DNA from: a virus
Reading direction: 5' to 3' (one strand)
DNA length: 58,222 bases
IMG/VR virus record: IMGVR_UViG_3300031521_000075
Coordinates: 1-58,222 of that record
Shown here piece after piece: positions 1-7,849 of this stretch; within the stretch, counting starts at the first letter, position 1; every line of letters begins with the position of its first letter. The translations under genes and the position numbers were made by a program. The notes beneath the pieces are model-generated. The model worked only from the letters and a program-made list of their open reading frames with translations. It was not told the origin of the DNA and made no database searches.

Positions 1-1305
1 AAATATTGGCAAACTACGATAGGTGTTACATTAGTATCAAATAATTATATAACAGAAAAATCAACCATTATCTATAAAGATAATTCTAGATCTTATAGAG
101 CAGCTACTCCATCCGAAATTAATTGGTATGAATCTTGTATTAAACATAAATGCATACTACCTCTAAATAAAGTTTTTAACGCAGGTGATTATATCGTTGC
201 TCTTGAAAACAATATTTGTTATAAAGTTGAAAATAGTGACCTTAAGTTTTCTTACGATAAAGTAAGATTAGCTACTGAAACAGAAATAAAAGATTACGAC
301 ACGGTAGGTAAACCTTATAATGTTGATTATTCTGTTAGAGGGTTTAGTGTAGGTGATTATTTTGTAGTTGTTAATTCTCTTGATGAAAAAGCTATTGATC
401 GATGTTATAAAGTTTCAGGAATTGATAAAAGCCGCGGTCTTATAAGATATAGTGATGATCATTCCTTTTCTATATTGACTGAGGTTAGACCAGCTACTCA
501 AGATGAAATAAATATATGGAATGTACAATGCTCAGCTAGTCTTCTAAGTTTTAACACTAAACATTTACCTAAAAGTGAATCAATCAAAGTTAAAGATTGT
601 TCTTTAGAAATAGGAGAATGTTATGTTACCTCCGATAACGAAGTTGAAATTTTCTTATTTAGAAACCACAACAGCACAGGAAAATATTTTGCAACAGAAG
701 ATAAATGGATGGCTAAAACAAGAGATATAGTTGGAATTGATATACCTAATAAAGGAATTATTAAGGGAGAAAGTTTATGTTATGAAAAAAAATGTATTAA
801 CAGAACATATAGAAAAGCTTCCGAGATTGAAAAATTATGGATGGAAGAATGTATAAACCGCATGGAGTTTATTTCTTTGCAAAAATTTATAGCTGAATAC
901 CCAAATTGTTCTAAACCTCAACTCCCTAAATCTTGGGAAGAATATGGGCATATACAGAATCATTATTTTCTCCAAGAAAGTGGTTGTATAGCTAGAGTTA
1001 AATCGAAACTAGTTAATAGTACTGAAATAGCCGCTAATGGAGTATTACCTTCAGAAGATTTAGTGAACGCTAATATCGCTCTTTGTAAACTTATTTGTTT
1101 AAGAGATAAATATAATGATGGGTGGAAAGCGGATTGGAGCTACAATAAAGAATATAAATATTTAATATATATCGAAAATGGGAAAATAGCAACAGAACGT
1201 GCGCTTGTTATTCAAAGAATTCTACATTTTAAAACATCAGAATTAAGAGATTTGTTTATTTCTAACTTTAAAGACTTAATTATTAAAGCTAAAGAATTAT
1301 TATAA
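1..1305 (+). CDS. Repeat-module protein, 5' end cut by window
   Basis: The frame is open from base 1, so the gene starts before the window; at least 434 codons are visible. I do not recognise a named family. The protein repeats a short module with the core Y/V-R-x-A-T-x-x-E-I, seen as YRAATPSEI (residue ~32), VRLATETEI (~88), VRPATQDEI (~162) and a looser YRKASEIEKLW (~272). Each lies 55-105 residues from the next and follows a beta-rich, SH3-like-looking segment. The same motif recurs in the next gene and at the end of the product at 15717. A TTG at 475 could serve as a start, but nothing favours it over the longer frame. The following ATG lies one base after the stop, suggesting one operon. 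Function unknown. Confidence 0.8.
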   Translation, partial: KYWQTTIGVTLVSNNYITEKSTIIYKDNSRSYRAATPSEINWYESCIKHKCILPLNKVFNAGDYIVALENNICYKVENSDLKFSYDKVRLATETEIKDYDTVGKPYNVDYSVRGFSVGDYFVVVNSLDEKAIDRCYKVSGIDKSRGLIRYSDDHSFSILTEVRPATQDEINIWNVQCSASLLSFNTKHLPKSESIKVKDCSLEIGECYVTSDNEVEIFLFRNHNSTGKYFATEDKWMAKTRDIVGIDIPNKGIIKGESLCYEKKCINRTYRKASEIEKLWMEECINRMEFISLQKFIAEYPNCSKPQLPKSWEEYGHIQNHYFLQESGCIARVKSKLVNSTEIAANGVLPSEDLVNANIALCKLICLRDKYNDGWKADWSYNKEYKYLIYIENGKIATERALVIQRILHFKTSELRDLFISNFKDLIIKAKELL

Positions 1306-1306
1306 T

Positions 1307-2719
1307 ATGAAAAATACAGATAAAATTATATTCGAAGGATATCCTAAAAGGATGTTAGTATGGAATAGCGATGTTAATGATACTCCAGTAAAAGCTTTAA
1401 AAATTGTTGTTTTTGAAAAAGTAGGAAAGACGTATTGTTATGCCTCATTAAACACTGAAGGTAAAATATTTTGCTATAGACATGCAGAAGATATTAAAGA
1501 TGTCGAAAATGAATCAACTCCTAGTTTAATAGAAATAGCTAAAGAAAAGTATCCGGTAGGAACAGTCTTTGCCCCTGCTCATTTATCAAACCCTTCAGAA
1601 ACAGACTACCTCTTTATAACAGAAGATAGTGAGTTTGTAATAGATGGAAAATATATTTATGCTGTTGTAAATGGAAAAAGATTCTTTGCTTCTTCCGATT
1701 CTAAATATGGAAACTGTGCTTATGATATGGCTGTTTACTATAACGGTAAATGGGCAGAGGTTGTTAATCCTTTAAAAAAGTTTGACGATACTAAAAATTG
1801 GTATGTAGAAGTTACTAAAGATAATTTAAATATTATTAAACACTGGAGAGGGAATGAAGCTTGCACGTATGATCTTGGTATATATGTAGGTCTAAACGAA
1901 AAAGGATATAAAGACCAATGGAGTAAAGAAGCTTATGCTTGCGAAAAACTAAAAAATAACTATAGAACTATCTCTACCGAAAGATTTTATGAGATTGTAA
2001 AAAATAGTGTGACAGGTGTTGTTAAGGATGAATATTATTACTGCTGGAATAACAATAATATTAGTTATATTTTTAAAGCTTTAGAAACATCTAATGACAT
2101 AGGTAGAGGGTTTCATGCTACTTCTGCAGCTGATGTTTATTTTGTTAGAGAAGATAAATATTCTGCCAACCATCGTTTAGTCTATTTTGATTTAGAAGTA
2201 GGTCCTCAATATTTTAAAAACTATAGAAAAGCTACTAAAAAAGAAATTGAGTTGTTTGAATCTAAAAATAGAATTGAGTTTAAAAAAGGAGAAGTTTATG
2301 AAGCTTACAATAAAGAAGAAAATCTAAAATATTTTTTTGTTGCTTTTGAAGCAAACAATAATGCAATAGCTTCTTATTGTAATGTATCTGATCATAGAGT
2401 AGCTAGAGGTGGATTATTTCCTTTTAACTTCTATACTTTTAAGAAAGCTACCCTTGAAGATTTACAAACCGCATTATATAAGTATGGTAAAGAATGGAAT
2501 GTCGAAACCAAAAAGTTAGATATAACTAGGGTTAAATATGGCAACCCTTATTTTTATATATGTGACAGTGGAGGAATAATACTTCAAGATACAGATGACT
2601 TCTTAGGTGTTGATGATAATAGATTTAAATCAAAAAACTATTTCCATACTGAAGAAGCGGCCGAGAAATATAATAAAGAACTTGTAATTTTTATTGATAA
2701 GTTTCATGAAGCTAATTAA
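1307..2719 (+). CDS. Repeat-module protein, paralogue of upstream gene
   Basis: A 470-residue protein with no recognised domain name. It shares the R-x-A-T-x-x-E-I signature with the preceding gene: YRKATKKEIELFE near residue 308 and FKKATLEDLQ near 378. A weaker copy may lie at YRTISTERFYEI (~222). The sequence is rich in Tyr and Lys, predicted mostly beta, and lacks a signal peptide or membrane span. It starts one base after the upstream stop, so the pair is probably co-transcribed. The two proteins look like products of module duplication. Role unknown. Confidence 0.85.
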   Translation: MKNTDKIIFEGYPKRMLVWNSDVNDTPVKALKIVVFEKVGKTYCYASLNTEGKIFCYRHAEDIKDVENESTPSLIEIAKEKYPVGTVFAPAHLSNPSETDYLFITEDSEFVIDGKYIYAVVNGKRFFASSDSKYGNCAYDMAVYYNGKWAEVVNPLKKFDDTKNWYVEVTKDNLNIIKHWRGNEACTYDLGIYVGLNEKGYKDQWSKEAYACEKLKNNYRTISTERFYEIVKNSVTGVVKDEYYYCWNNNNISYIFKALETSNDIGRGFHATSAADVYFVREDKYSANHRLVYFDLEVGPQYFKNYRKATKKEIELFESKNRIEFKKGEVYEAYNKEENLKYFFVAFEANNNAIASYCNVSDHRVARGGLFPFNFYTFKKATLEDLQTALYKYGKEWNVETKKLDITRVKYGNPYFYICDSGGIILQDTDDFLGVDDNRFKSKNYFHTEEAAEKYNKELVIFIDKFHEAN

Positions 2720-2837
2720 AAAAATAACACCTGCGATTATAATCATTTTAATAGGTATTAGTGTGATTATGCTTCTAGCTAAATTAAAAAAAGAATCTAA
2801 TATTATATATATACAAACTCTTCAATTAAATAAATAA
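2706..2837 (+). CDS. Small single-span membrane protein
   Basis: A 43-codon frame begins MKLIKKITPAIIIILIGISV and overlaps the end of the previous gene by 14 bases. It has a basic N terminus, one hydrophobic span (residues ~9-25) and a short polar tail. It sits just upstream of the six-member family of tiny membrane proteins but does not share their motif. The overlap, start position and composition support a real gene; function unknown. Confidence 0.6.
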   Translation: MKLIKKITPAIIIILIGISVIMLLAKLKKESNIIYIQTLQLNK

Positions 2838-2841
2838 GATT

Positions 2842-3012
2842 ATGGATGATTTTAACAAACTAGCTTTTTTAACCTTCTCTCCTATTATAGTAACATCATT
2901 ATGTTTTACTATTGGGATGTGTTTGATTAGTGTTGTCTCTATTTTATTGATTGTTATAATAGCTGTAATTAGTACGTTTATTTATGGAGTATTTATTTCT
3001 GAAGAATGTTAA
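2842..3012 (+). CDS. Tandem mini membrane protein 1
   Basis: A 56-residue protein, MDDFNKLAFLTFSPIIVTSL..., with two hydrophobic spans (~7-28 and ~31-52). It shares the pattern N-K-x-x-F-(F)-x-F-x-P-I-I near its start with the next five genes, each of similar size and topology. The stop is followed ten bases later by the next family member's ATG. Small two-span phage proteins can act in superinfection exclusion or lysis control, but nothing here fixes a role. Confidence 0.65.
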   Translation: MDDFNKLAFLTFSPIIVTSLCFTIGMCLISVVSILLIVIIAVISTFIYGVFISEEC

Positions 3013-3022
3013 TATATATATT

Positions 3023-3199
3023 ATGAATAAACAAAAAAAATATCTATTCTTTTTCTTCTACCCTATTATAGCATTTATATTATTCGGTGCTATGTTTAGC
3101 TATGTTCTTAATCTTACTACCGACTTAGCTATTGTATTAACGGTAATAACAACAATAATTTCAATATTTTTATATATACGCTATGAGCAATTTAAATAA
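3023..3199 (+). CDS. Tandem mini membrane protein 2
   Basis: I place the start at the ATG giving MNKQKKYLFFFFYPIIAFIL (58 residues). An in-frame ATG at 2984 would overlap the upstream gene and spoil the alignment with the paralogues. Two hydrophobic segments (~7-27 and ~31-50) are followed by a short basic tail. It carries the family's NK...FF...YPII pattern. It overlaps the following gene by 17 bases, as expected for a tightly packed array. Confidence 0.65.
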   Translation: MNKQKKYLFFFFYPIIAFILFGAMFSYVLNLTTDLAIVLTVITTIISIFLYIRYEQFK

Positions 3200-3353
3200 A
3201 ACGTTTTTTGCTATCTTTTTCCCTATTGCAATATTATTATTATGCTTTACTTTTTTTAGTATATTCTTAATTGATCTTGCTATTGTATCAACAATAATAA
3301 CTGCAGTAGTGGCCGTGTTTTTTTACATATTTATATTAGTAGAATGGGATTGA
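3183..3353 (+). CDS. Tandem mini membrane protein 3
   Basis: A 56-residue frame, MSNLNKTFFAIFFPIAILLL..., with two hydrophobic spans separated by an Asp at residue 31. NK..FF..FFPI places it in the same family as its neighbours. Its start lies inside the preceding gene and its end inside the next. The chained overlaps and conserved N-terminal pattern, rather than any database match, support it as a gene. Confidence 0.65.
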   Translation: MSNLNKTFFAIFFPIAILLLCFTFFSIFLIDLAIVSTIITAVVAVFFYIFILVEWD

Positions 3354-3541
3354 TTAAATTAAATAAAATATTTTTTTGGGGGTTTTTGCCGGCCACTATA
3401 TTTTTATTATGTTATACATTTAACATTTGTTTTAATCCGGATGTAACTATTCCATGTATTATAATAACTATTATGATTACAGGTGTTGTAGGTTTTATAA
3501 TATTGATTAATGATGATGACGAGAAATTCTGTTTATTCTAA
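3344..3541 (+). CDS. Tandem mini membrane protein 4
   Basis: A 65-residue protein, MGLIKLNKIFFWGFLPATIF..., starting inside the end of the previous family member. Two hydrophobic spans (~9-29 and ~36-56) precede an acidic tail (INDDDEKF). It has the LNK.FF...LP pattern of the array. The C terminus differs from its paralogues. Function unknown. Confidence 0.65.
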   Translation: MGLIKLNKIFFWGFLPATIFLLCYTFNICFNPDVTIPCIIITIMITGVVGFIILINDDDEKFCLF

Positions 3542-3578
3542 ACATAAACATATATTATATATATAAAACCTTTTTATT

Positions 3579-3758
3579 ATGGATAAACTAAATAAAATCT
3601 TTTTCTTTCTCTTCTACCCTATTATAATAACACTATCATGTTTTACTATAGGTTATTGTTTAAACAATGAATTTGGGTTTATTATAATAGCGTTTATAAT
3701 AATATTTGGAGTATTTGCTTATGTAATTACTTGGATTGCTTGGACGGATGGGATATAA
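3579..3758 (+). CDS. Tandem mini membrane protein 5
   Basis: A 59-residue frame, MDKLNKIFFFLFYPIIITLS..., with two hydrophobic spans (~7-27 and ~33-54) and a short polar end. The sequence CFTIG after the first span is shared with member 1, so the two are probably the closest pair. The leader before the ATG contains the string ATATATAAAACCTTTTT, repeated almost identically before the next member, which suggests duplication of gene plus leader. Confidence 0.65.
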   Translation: MDKLNKIFFFLFYPIIITLSCFTIGYCLNNEFGFIIIAFIIIFGVFAYVITWIAWTDGI

Positions 3759-3801
3759 TTAAATAAATAAAACATATTGTATATATAAAACCTTTTTTAT
3801 T

Positions 3802-3990
3802 ATGAATAAACTTAATCTTATACTCTTTATAATTTTCTTCCCTATTATAATAGCTTTCATCTGCAGTACTTGTGCGTATTGCATTAAATCGGATGCGGTT
3901 TGTTTCTCTAGTTTTCTTTTAGCTTTAATATTTGGAGTACTTACATATATTCTTACTATAGATGAATTAAAAGATTATATATATATATAA
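3802..3990 (+). CDS. Tandem mini membrane protein 6
   Basis: A 62-residue protein, MNKLNLILFIIFFPIIIAFI..., with two hydrophobic spans and an acidic-basic tail (IDELKDYIYI). The start fits the family pattern N-K-x-N-x-x-x-F-x-x-F-F-P-I-I and follows the duplicated leader string also seen before member 5. It is the last copy of the array. Function unknown. Confidence 0.7.
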   Translation: MNKLNLILFIIFFPIIIAFICSTCAYCIKSDAVCFSSFLLALIFGVLTYILTIDELKDYIYI

Positions 3991-4025
3991 ACCCTCTTTG
4001 TTATATATATTATATATACAAACTT

Positions 4026-4205
4026 ATGGAAAATGAAAATTTAATTAATGAAAACCATTATATATATATGAATATGGTTTTTAATCCATTTAATAAAACA
4101 TGTTTATTATGTGGTAAACCTATTATATATAATAATATCTTATGTTGCGGCTGCGAAAACGAAGTTACTGAAGATTTAGAAAATAAATATATATTATATA
4201 TATAA
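4026..4205 (+). CDS. Small zinc-ribbon-like protein
   Basis: A 59-codon frame with two cysteine pairs, CLLC at residues 26-29 and CCGC at 40-43. This spacing is typical of a short zinc ribbon, so the product probably binds one zinc ion. It follows the tiny-membrane-protein array in the same orientation. Too short for the usual length filters; the regular cysteine spacing makes it credible. Partner or target unknown. Confidence 0.55.
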   Translation: MENENLINENHYIYMNMVFNPFNKTCLLCGKPIIYNNILCCGCENEVTEDLENKYILYI

Positions 4206-4290
4206 TAACTTGTTTCGTATATATATATTTCGTATATTTAACCAATAAATAAATTATAAACATATATTATATATAAAAACCTTTATTATT

Positions 4291-4530
4291 ATGATTGAAT
4301 CAACCATATCAAAAAAAAATACTAACGATAACTCTATATTCCCTCTTATAGCCGAATCTAAAACTTCTTCTTTAGTTGTTCTCTTTGATGATAATCAATC
4401 AGGAACTGTTATTGTAGAATCTGATAAATACCAGGTTGGCAATCATTGTGAGAATTGGGTTAGTTGTTTCGATAAAGAAGATTGGGATATCTTATCTTCA
4501 GGAACTTCTATTACACTTACTGTGATATAA
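4291..4530 (+). CDS. Hypothetical small soluble protein
   Basis: A 79-residue protein, predicted mainly beta, with no signal peptide or membrane span. The middle (SSLVVLFDDNQSGTVIVES) and the end (ILSSGTSITLTVI) alternate hydrophobic and polar residues, as in a small beta barrel. It is the last gene before the 1.2 kb non-coding repeat region. I do not recognise the family. Confidence 0.75.
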   Translation: MIESTISKKNTNDNSIFPLIAESKTSSLVVLFDDNQSGTVIVESDKYQVGNHCENWVSCFDKEDWDILSSGTSITLTVI

Positions 4531-4594
4531 TATAAACAAAAAGGTTTATATATACGTTTACCCCTGTTTTTATTGCTTTGTATTTTTAGTTCGC

Positions 4595-4790
4595 GTTGAT
4601 ATTCAACCGATTAAGTTTTTTTTGATAAAGTGGCAATATCTTCATTGTTAGAGAATTAACAAAAGAGTTTTATAACAAAAACATTAATCTTTTGATAATC
4701 AACCAATTAAGGTTTTAACAAAAATATTAACAAAGAGTTTTACCCCGGTTTTATCACTTTATTTTCTTTAACTAGGGTTGATAATCAACT
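4595..4790. repeat. Iteron-like GTTGATAATCAAC elements
   Basis: Near-identical palindromic 13-mers occur at 4595-4607 (GTTGATATTCAAC), 4692-4704 (TTTGATAATCAAC) and 4778-4790 (GTTGATAATCAAC). A fourth partial copy at 5110 reads TTGATAATCAGCC. Several are followed by a C-rich/AATTAA or GATTAA tail. Dyad-symmetric elements of this size are typical binding sites for a dimeric initiator or regulator. Confidence 0.5.
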
Positions 4791-4816
4791 GTTTAGCTTT
4801 TTGATAAAGATTCTCC

Positions 4817-4906
4817 AAGTCGGCCGATCCGTAATAATGTCTATTTATTTCCCAAATAACTTAGATATTATATTATGCTTTCCCCAATTCATAATACGGC
4901 CGACTT
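4817..4906. repeat. Inverted repeat AAGTCGGCCG / CGGCCGACTT
   Basis: A perfect 10-bp inverted repeat (4817-4826 and 4897-4906) encloses 70 bases. The arms are much more GC-rich than the surroundings, so they stand out. It could be the stem of a structured RNA or a protein site. Confidence 0.55.
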
Positions 4907-4969
4907 TTTACTTTATATTATTTTCTCTCATAAATCGCTTTTAATCGCTTATATTTTTTTATTGTATTA

Positions 4970-5006
4970 GATATCATATAGAACAAGTTAATGAGTATAT
5001 GATATC
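4970..5006. repeat. Inverted repeat GATATCATATA / TATATGATATC
   Basis: A perfect 11-bp inverted repeat with a 15-base loop lies within the gene-free region. No T-run follows on either strand, so it is not an obvious terminator. It may extrude as a hairpin in single-stranded DNA during replication. Confidence 0.5.
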
Positions 5007-5120
5007 GTTATAGAAGATTTAAAGACGGTTTGGTTATGGTAGAAAAGTTTTAAAATAGGTTAAAAATTGTGTGAGTAAAAGTTAAGTTTAAAAAAACTAC
5101 CGTTATCTATTGATAATCAG

Positions 5121-5150
5121 CCGATTCTAACCGATTCTAACCGATTCTAG
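5121..5150. repeat. Three tandem CCGATTCTAA decamers
   Basis: Three head-to-tail decamers, the last ending G instead of A, directly follow a partial TTGATAATCA element. Short tandem units next to a palindromic iteron fit an initiator-binding cluster. The array is too short, and lacks spacers, for a CRISPR. Confidence 0.55.
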
Positions 5151-5418
5151 TTTTTTCTAACTTTTCCAATTTATTTCTTCAACATGATCAGCCGAGATCA
5201 ATAGGATCAATAGAGTCAACCGCCACTTCCTTATTCACTATATATGTTTCTATCCAATCTTTTAGTTTACTTCCTTTAGTTTATATAGGATTATATAGGT
5301 TTATATATATAAGATGTATTTAAAAATTTTTATATAATATATATTTAGGATATATAATATGTATATATTAGTTATATTATATTTTATATAATTTGTTATG
5401 TTTTTTATATATATAAAA

Positions 5419-5585
5419 TATATGTATATATTCGCGAGAGAATATAGTTATGTAATTGGTTTTAAATAAGTTACGTGGTTTTAAAATGTTACTAGGTTGA
5501 ATATCAAATAGTTATGATATAGGTTTGATTTTAAAGTTAGGGTTTTAATATTTATTTTTTTATAATATATGTATATATTCGCGAG
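5419..5585. repeat. Direct repeat TATATGTATATATTCGCGAG, two copies
   Basis: Identical 20-mers at 5419-5438 and 5566-5585, 147 bp apart. Each ends in the only GC-rich octamer nearby, TTCGCGAG, which contains the palindrome CGCG. Probably a protein-binding site within the suspected origin. Confidence 0.5.
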
Positions 5586-5674
5586 GCCGATTTCAAATAT
5601 TAAAAAGATGTTTGTTAATGTGTTGAATATGAGGTGGTTAAGATAATTATTAAATTTTTATAAAGATTTGTTGT

Positions 5675-5702
5675 TTTGTATATATATTTTTCTTAAATTT
5701 AG
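5675..5702 (+). promoter_or_regulatory. Early-type promoter TTTG-N-TAAATTTAG
   Basis: TTTG at 5675 and TAAATTTAG at 5694 start 19 nt apart, matching the other early promoters here. It faces the gene at 5741 and thus could drive the whole plus-strand accessory run. Confidence 0.6.
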
Positions 5703-5740
5703 GTATTGAAGTAATAACAAAAACTATAAAATAAACCGCG

Positions 5741-6040
5741 ATGTTAAAAGTAATAAAAGAAACTAAACAGATAACTATAGAAGGCTTAATAAGTCGATTA
5801 GAGGATAAAGAAAACTTAATAGTATTTTATAGAAGCGGTGACAGAAGAGACGGTATACCATGTTTTCTTCAGCATTTTGGGAAAGTTCATTTCTTTGCTT
5901 CTCCTATGTTTGATTATGCACACTCGTTTGAAAGTGATTCTTTAAAAGATTGTTTATCTTCTGCTGCTCAAGTTAGAGGTTTATATGTCTTAACTAAAGA
6001 TGAAGCTATTAAATTATTTAAATTAGAACCAATATCTTAA
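5741..6040 (+). CDS. Hypothetical protein, first gene of the early array
   Basis: A 99-residue soluble protein with no membrane span or signal. Its C terminus (LTKDEAIKLFKLEPIS) ends in the KLEP string also found in the three Cys-rich proteins downstream, hinting at domain exchange. It is preceded by an early-type promoter and followed after four bases by the next gene. No recognised family. Confidence 0.8.
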   Translation: MLKVIKETKQITIEGLISRLEDKENLIVFYRSGDRRDGIPCFLQHFGKVHFFASPMFDYAHSFESDSLKDCLSSAAQVRGLYVLTKDEAIKLFKLEPIS

Positions 6041-6044
6041 TATT

Positions 6045-6752
6045 ATGGAAGATAATAATTTTATTACAATAGCAGTAAAAGAAAACAGGCCTGAGTTAAT
6101 CACTAATCATATTTTATTTGATGATTCTAAATTATTAACAGAACAAGGTCGTTGCGGATTAGGTAATATGAACAATATATTAGGAGATTTAGAATCTCAA
6201 GAATGTAATGGTTTAACGTGTGTTCGTTGTCCTTTTGGGAATATTAACTATGATCGCCCTTCTAAAGATTTTCATTACGCTAGTGTTGAATCTATGAGAA
6301 AATGGTTAAAGCTAGAACCATTGAAAAAAATTAACGAATCAAAAATTGTGTATTTGAACGAAGATGATTTAAAAGAATTAAATCGCACCAACTTTAGTAC
6401 GGTATATTCAAAACATGGGTTTAAATATGATGTAGATTTTTTTGATGCAATAAACAAAACTGTCTTTTTAAAAAAAGACGATAAAATTTATGAAATTGAC
6501 ACAGAAAGAGTACATGACATTTATGCAGATTATGTATGTGGAGATGAAATAACTTTTGAAACCATATTAAATGACTTAACTCCTAATCCAACAAAAACTT
6601 ACACTGAAGAAGATTTTATAAACTTTTCAAATCAATTTTCTAATAACCAATTATTTGATGGAGACGCAGGAAGTTTCATAAACCTCAAAGAATTTTATCT
6701 TGATGTGTTTAAAGAATTTAAAACTTGGGTTGAAAATAATAAAAAAGAATAG
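6045..6752 (+). CDS. Cys-rich ITIAVKEN-domain protein, long form
   Basis: A 235-residue protein with three parts. Residues ~5-90 are a domain shared with the products at 7069 and 7850: F-ITIAVKENRPELIT, then cysteines in a C-G-x-G-N ... C-x-x-L-T-C-x-x-C-P pattern, closing with ESMRKWLKLEP. The cysteines look metal-binding. The middle is unique. The end (YTEEDF...FKTWVENNKK) is the tail module found on several otherwise unrelated proteins here. It overlaps nothing and starts four bases after the upstream stop. Function unknown. Confidence 0.85.
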   Translation: MEDNNFITIAVKENRPELITNHILFDDSKLLTEQGRCGLGNMNNILGDLESQECNGLTCVRCPFGNINYDRPSKDFHYASVESMRKWLKLEPLKKINESKIVYLNEDDLKELNRTNFSTVYSKHGFKYDVDFFDAINKTVFLKKDDKIYEIDTERVHDIYADYVCGDEITFETILNDLTPNPTKTYTEEDFINFSNQFSNNQLFDGDAGSFINLKEFYLDVFKEFKTWVENNKKE

Positions 6753-6755
6753 CTT

Positions 6756-7076
6756 ATGAATCATTTATTGAAAACCGCATTCGTTTTGATACTTGGAATG
6801 CTAATAACATATTTAACTTTTAGTTATATGTTGTTAAACTGCGATATGTTTTCTTGGGGAGAAGTTGATAGAAGTAAAGTAATTTTTGTTTGGATGTGTT
6901 GTTTATTGATTTCGGTTTTGTTTTATATTTTAGAAAAACCGAAGCCAAAACAAAAAACTTACACAATAGAAGAAGTTAAAGTGTTAATTTTAAAATCAAA
7001 TTTTCTTTCAATTGATAAGAAAAAAGAGTTTGAAGAATGGTTTGAAAGTGAAACAAAAAGAAATGATTATGAATAA
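6756..7076 (+). CDS. Two-span membrane protein with EEV-WF tail module
   Basis: A 106-residue protein. Two hydrophobic spans (~7-27 and ~44-60) are followed by a cytoplasm-like basic stretch and the sequence YTIEEVKVLI...EFEEWFESETK. The same kind of tail ends several soluble proteins in this cluster, so a shared tail appears on membrane and soluble partners alike. Its end overlaps the start of the next gene by eight bases. Confidence 0.8.
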   Translation: MNHLLKTAFVLILGMLITYLTFSYMLLNCDMFSWGEVDRSKVIFVWMCCLLISVLFYILEKPKPKQKTYTIEEVKVLILKSNFLSIDKKKEFEEWFESETKRNDYE

Positions 7077-7428
7077 TCTTATTACAACCGCAGTAAAAGA
7101 AAACAAACCTGAACTTATTACTAATCACCCTAGTTTTGATGTTGATCGTATACAAGAAGAAGGAGATTGTGTAGTAGGAGATATGTTTTCACTAAAAGAG
7201 TGTGATGGAATAAGTTGCGATCAATGTCCATTATATATTGAATATGGACGTGCTACAATTCAATCTACGAAACAATGGTTAAAATTAGAACCAGTTGTTC
7301 AACCTATAACTTATAGTGAAGAAGAAGTTAAAGAATTATTTATAAGTTTTCAAGCTTATAATATGACTGAAGAAGATATGACTTTTATGAAAGTTGAAAA
7401 TTGGTTTGAAAACAATAAAAAGAAATAA
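7069..7428 (+). CDS. Cys-rich ITIAVKEN-domain protein, short form A
   Basis: I choose the ATG that gives MNNLITTAVKENKPELIT, aligning with the paralogue at 7850; an in-frame ATG lies two codons earlier. 119 residues. The N-terminal domain has the family cysteines (CVVGDM, CDGISCDQCPL) and the closing STKQWLKLEP. The C-terminal tail YSEEEVKELF...VENWFENNKKK is the common tail module. Translation is probably coupled to the membrane-protein gene it overlaps. Confidence 0.85.
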   Translation: MNNLITTAVKENKPELITNHPSFDVDRIQEEGDCVVGDMFSLKECDGISCDQCPLYIEYGRATIQSTKQWLKLEPVVQPITYSEEEVKELFISFQAYNMTEEDMTFMKVENWFENNKKK

Positions 7429-7430
7429 CT

Positions 7431-7820
7431 ATGGATACAAATTCTAAATATAATCTTTTGTTAGATATTATTACTGATAAAATAATTGAATTATTAAAAA
7501 CGCCAAATATTGATATAAAATTATCATTTGGCAAATGCGGTGAACTTACATTAATAAAAATACATCGCAATAAAGATAATTCTTATGTTGAGTTTGGACC
7601 TAATTTAAGAACGTTTACTAAGTTTATTAAAAGTGTAGATACAGAAGATATAGTTAGTGCTTTACGCGAACTTATTATTAGACATGCTGAATACGGAATT
7701 AATGGTGGCGGAGTATCTTATAAATATACATTTACTTTTCCTGACAATTATCAATTTGATTTGTTTAAAGATAATTCGCTTTTAGTTGACTCATCATATA
7801 TACCATATAAATTAAGATAA
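7431..7820 (+). CDS. Hypothetical protein
   Basis: A 129-residue soluble protein starting two bases after the upstream stop. It has a helical N terminus (YNLLLDIITDKIIELL), a basic middle and a beta-rich, glycine-containing C terminus (GINGGGVSYKYTFTF). It does not carry the shared tail. No recognised family. Confidence 0.8.
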   Translation: MDTNSKYNLLLDIITDKIIELLKTPNIDIKLSFGKCGELTLIKIHRNKDNSYVEFGPNLRTFTKFIKSVDTEDIVSALRELIIRHAEYGINGGGVSYKYTFTFPDNYQFDLFKDNSLLVDSSYIPYKLR

Positions 7821-7849
7821 TAAAAAGAAATAACTTTAATATATTATTT

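Larger units (their letters stand above)
4531..5740. other. 1.2 kb gene-free repeat region, candidate replication origin
   Basis: No convincing gene on either strand. The stretch holds four copies of a 13-bp palindrome-like element (GTTGATAATCAAC or close variants) at ~4595, 4692, 4778 and 5110, three tandem CCGATTCTAA decamers, two long inverted repeats, and a 20-bp direct repeat ending TTCGCGAG. Between 5280 and 5440 the DNA is almost pure A/T. Iteron-like repeats beside an AT-rich zone are the usual look of a replication origin. A cis-acting RNA or transcription hub is also possible. Confidence 0.5.

Noticed and set aside
475-1305. TTG at 475 as the start of the first gene
   Set aside because: The frame is open and protein-like with the same repeat motif back to base 1, so the gene begins outside the window.
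5110-5150. CRISPR-like array
   Set aside because: Three adjacent 10-bp repeats without spacers and no cas genes; better seen as an iteron cluster.
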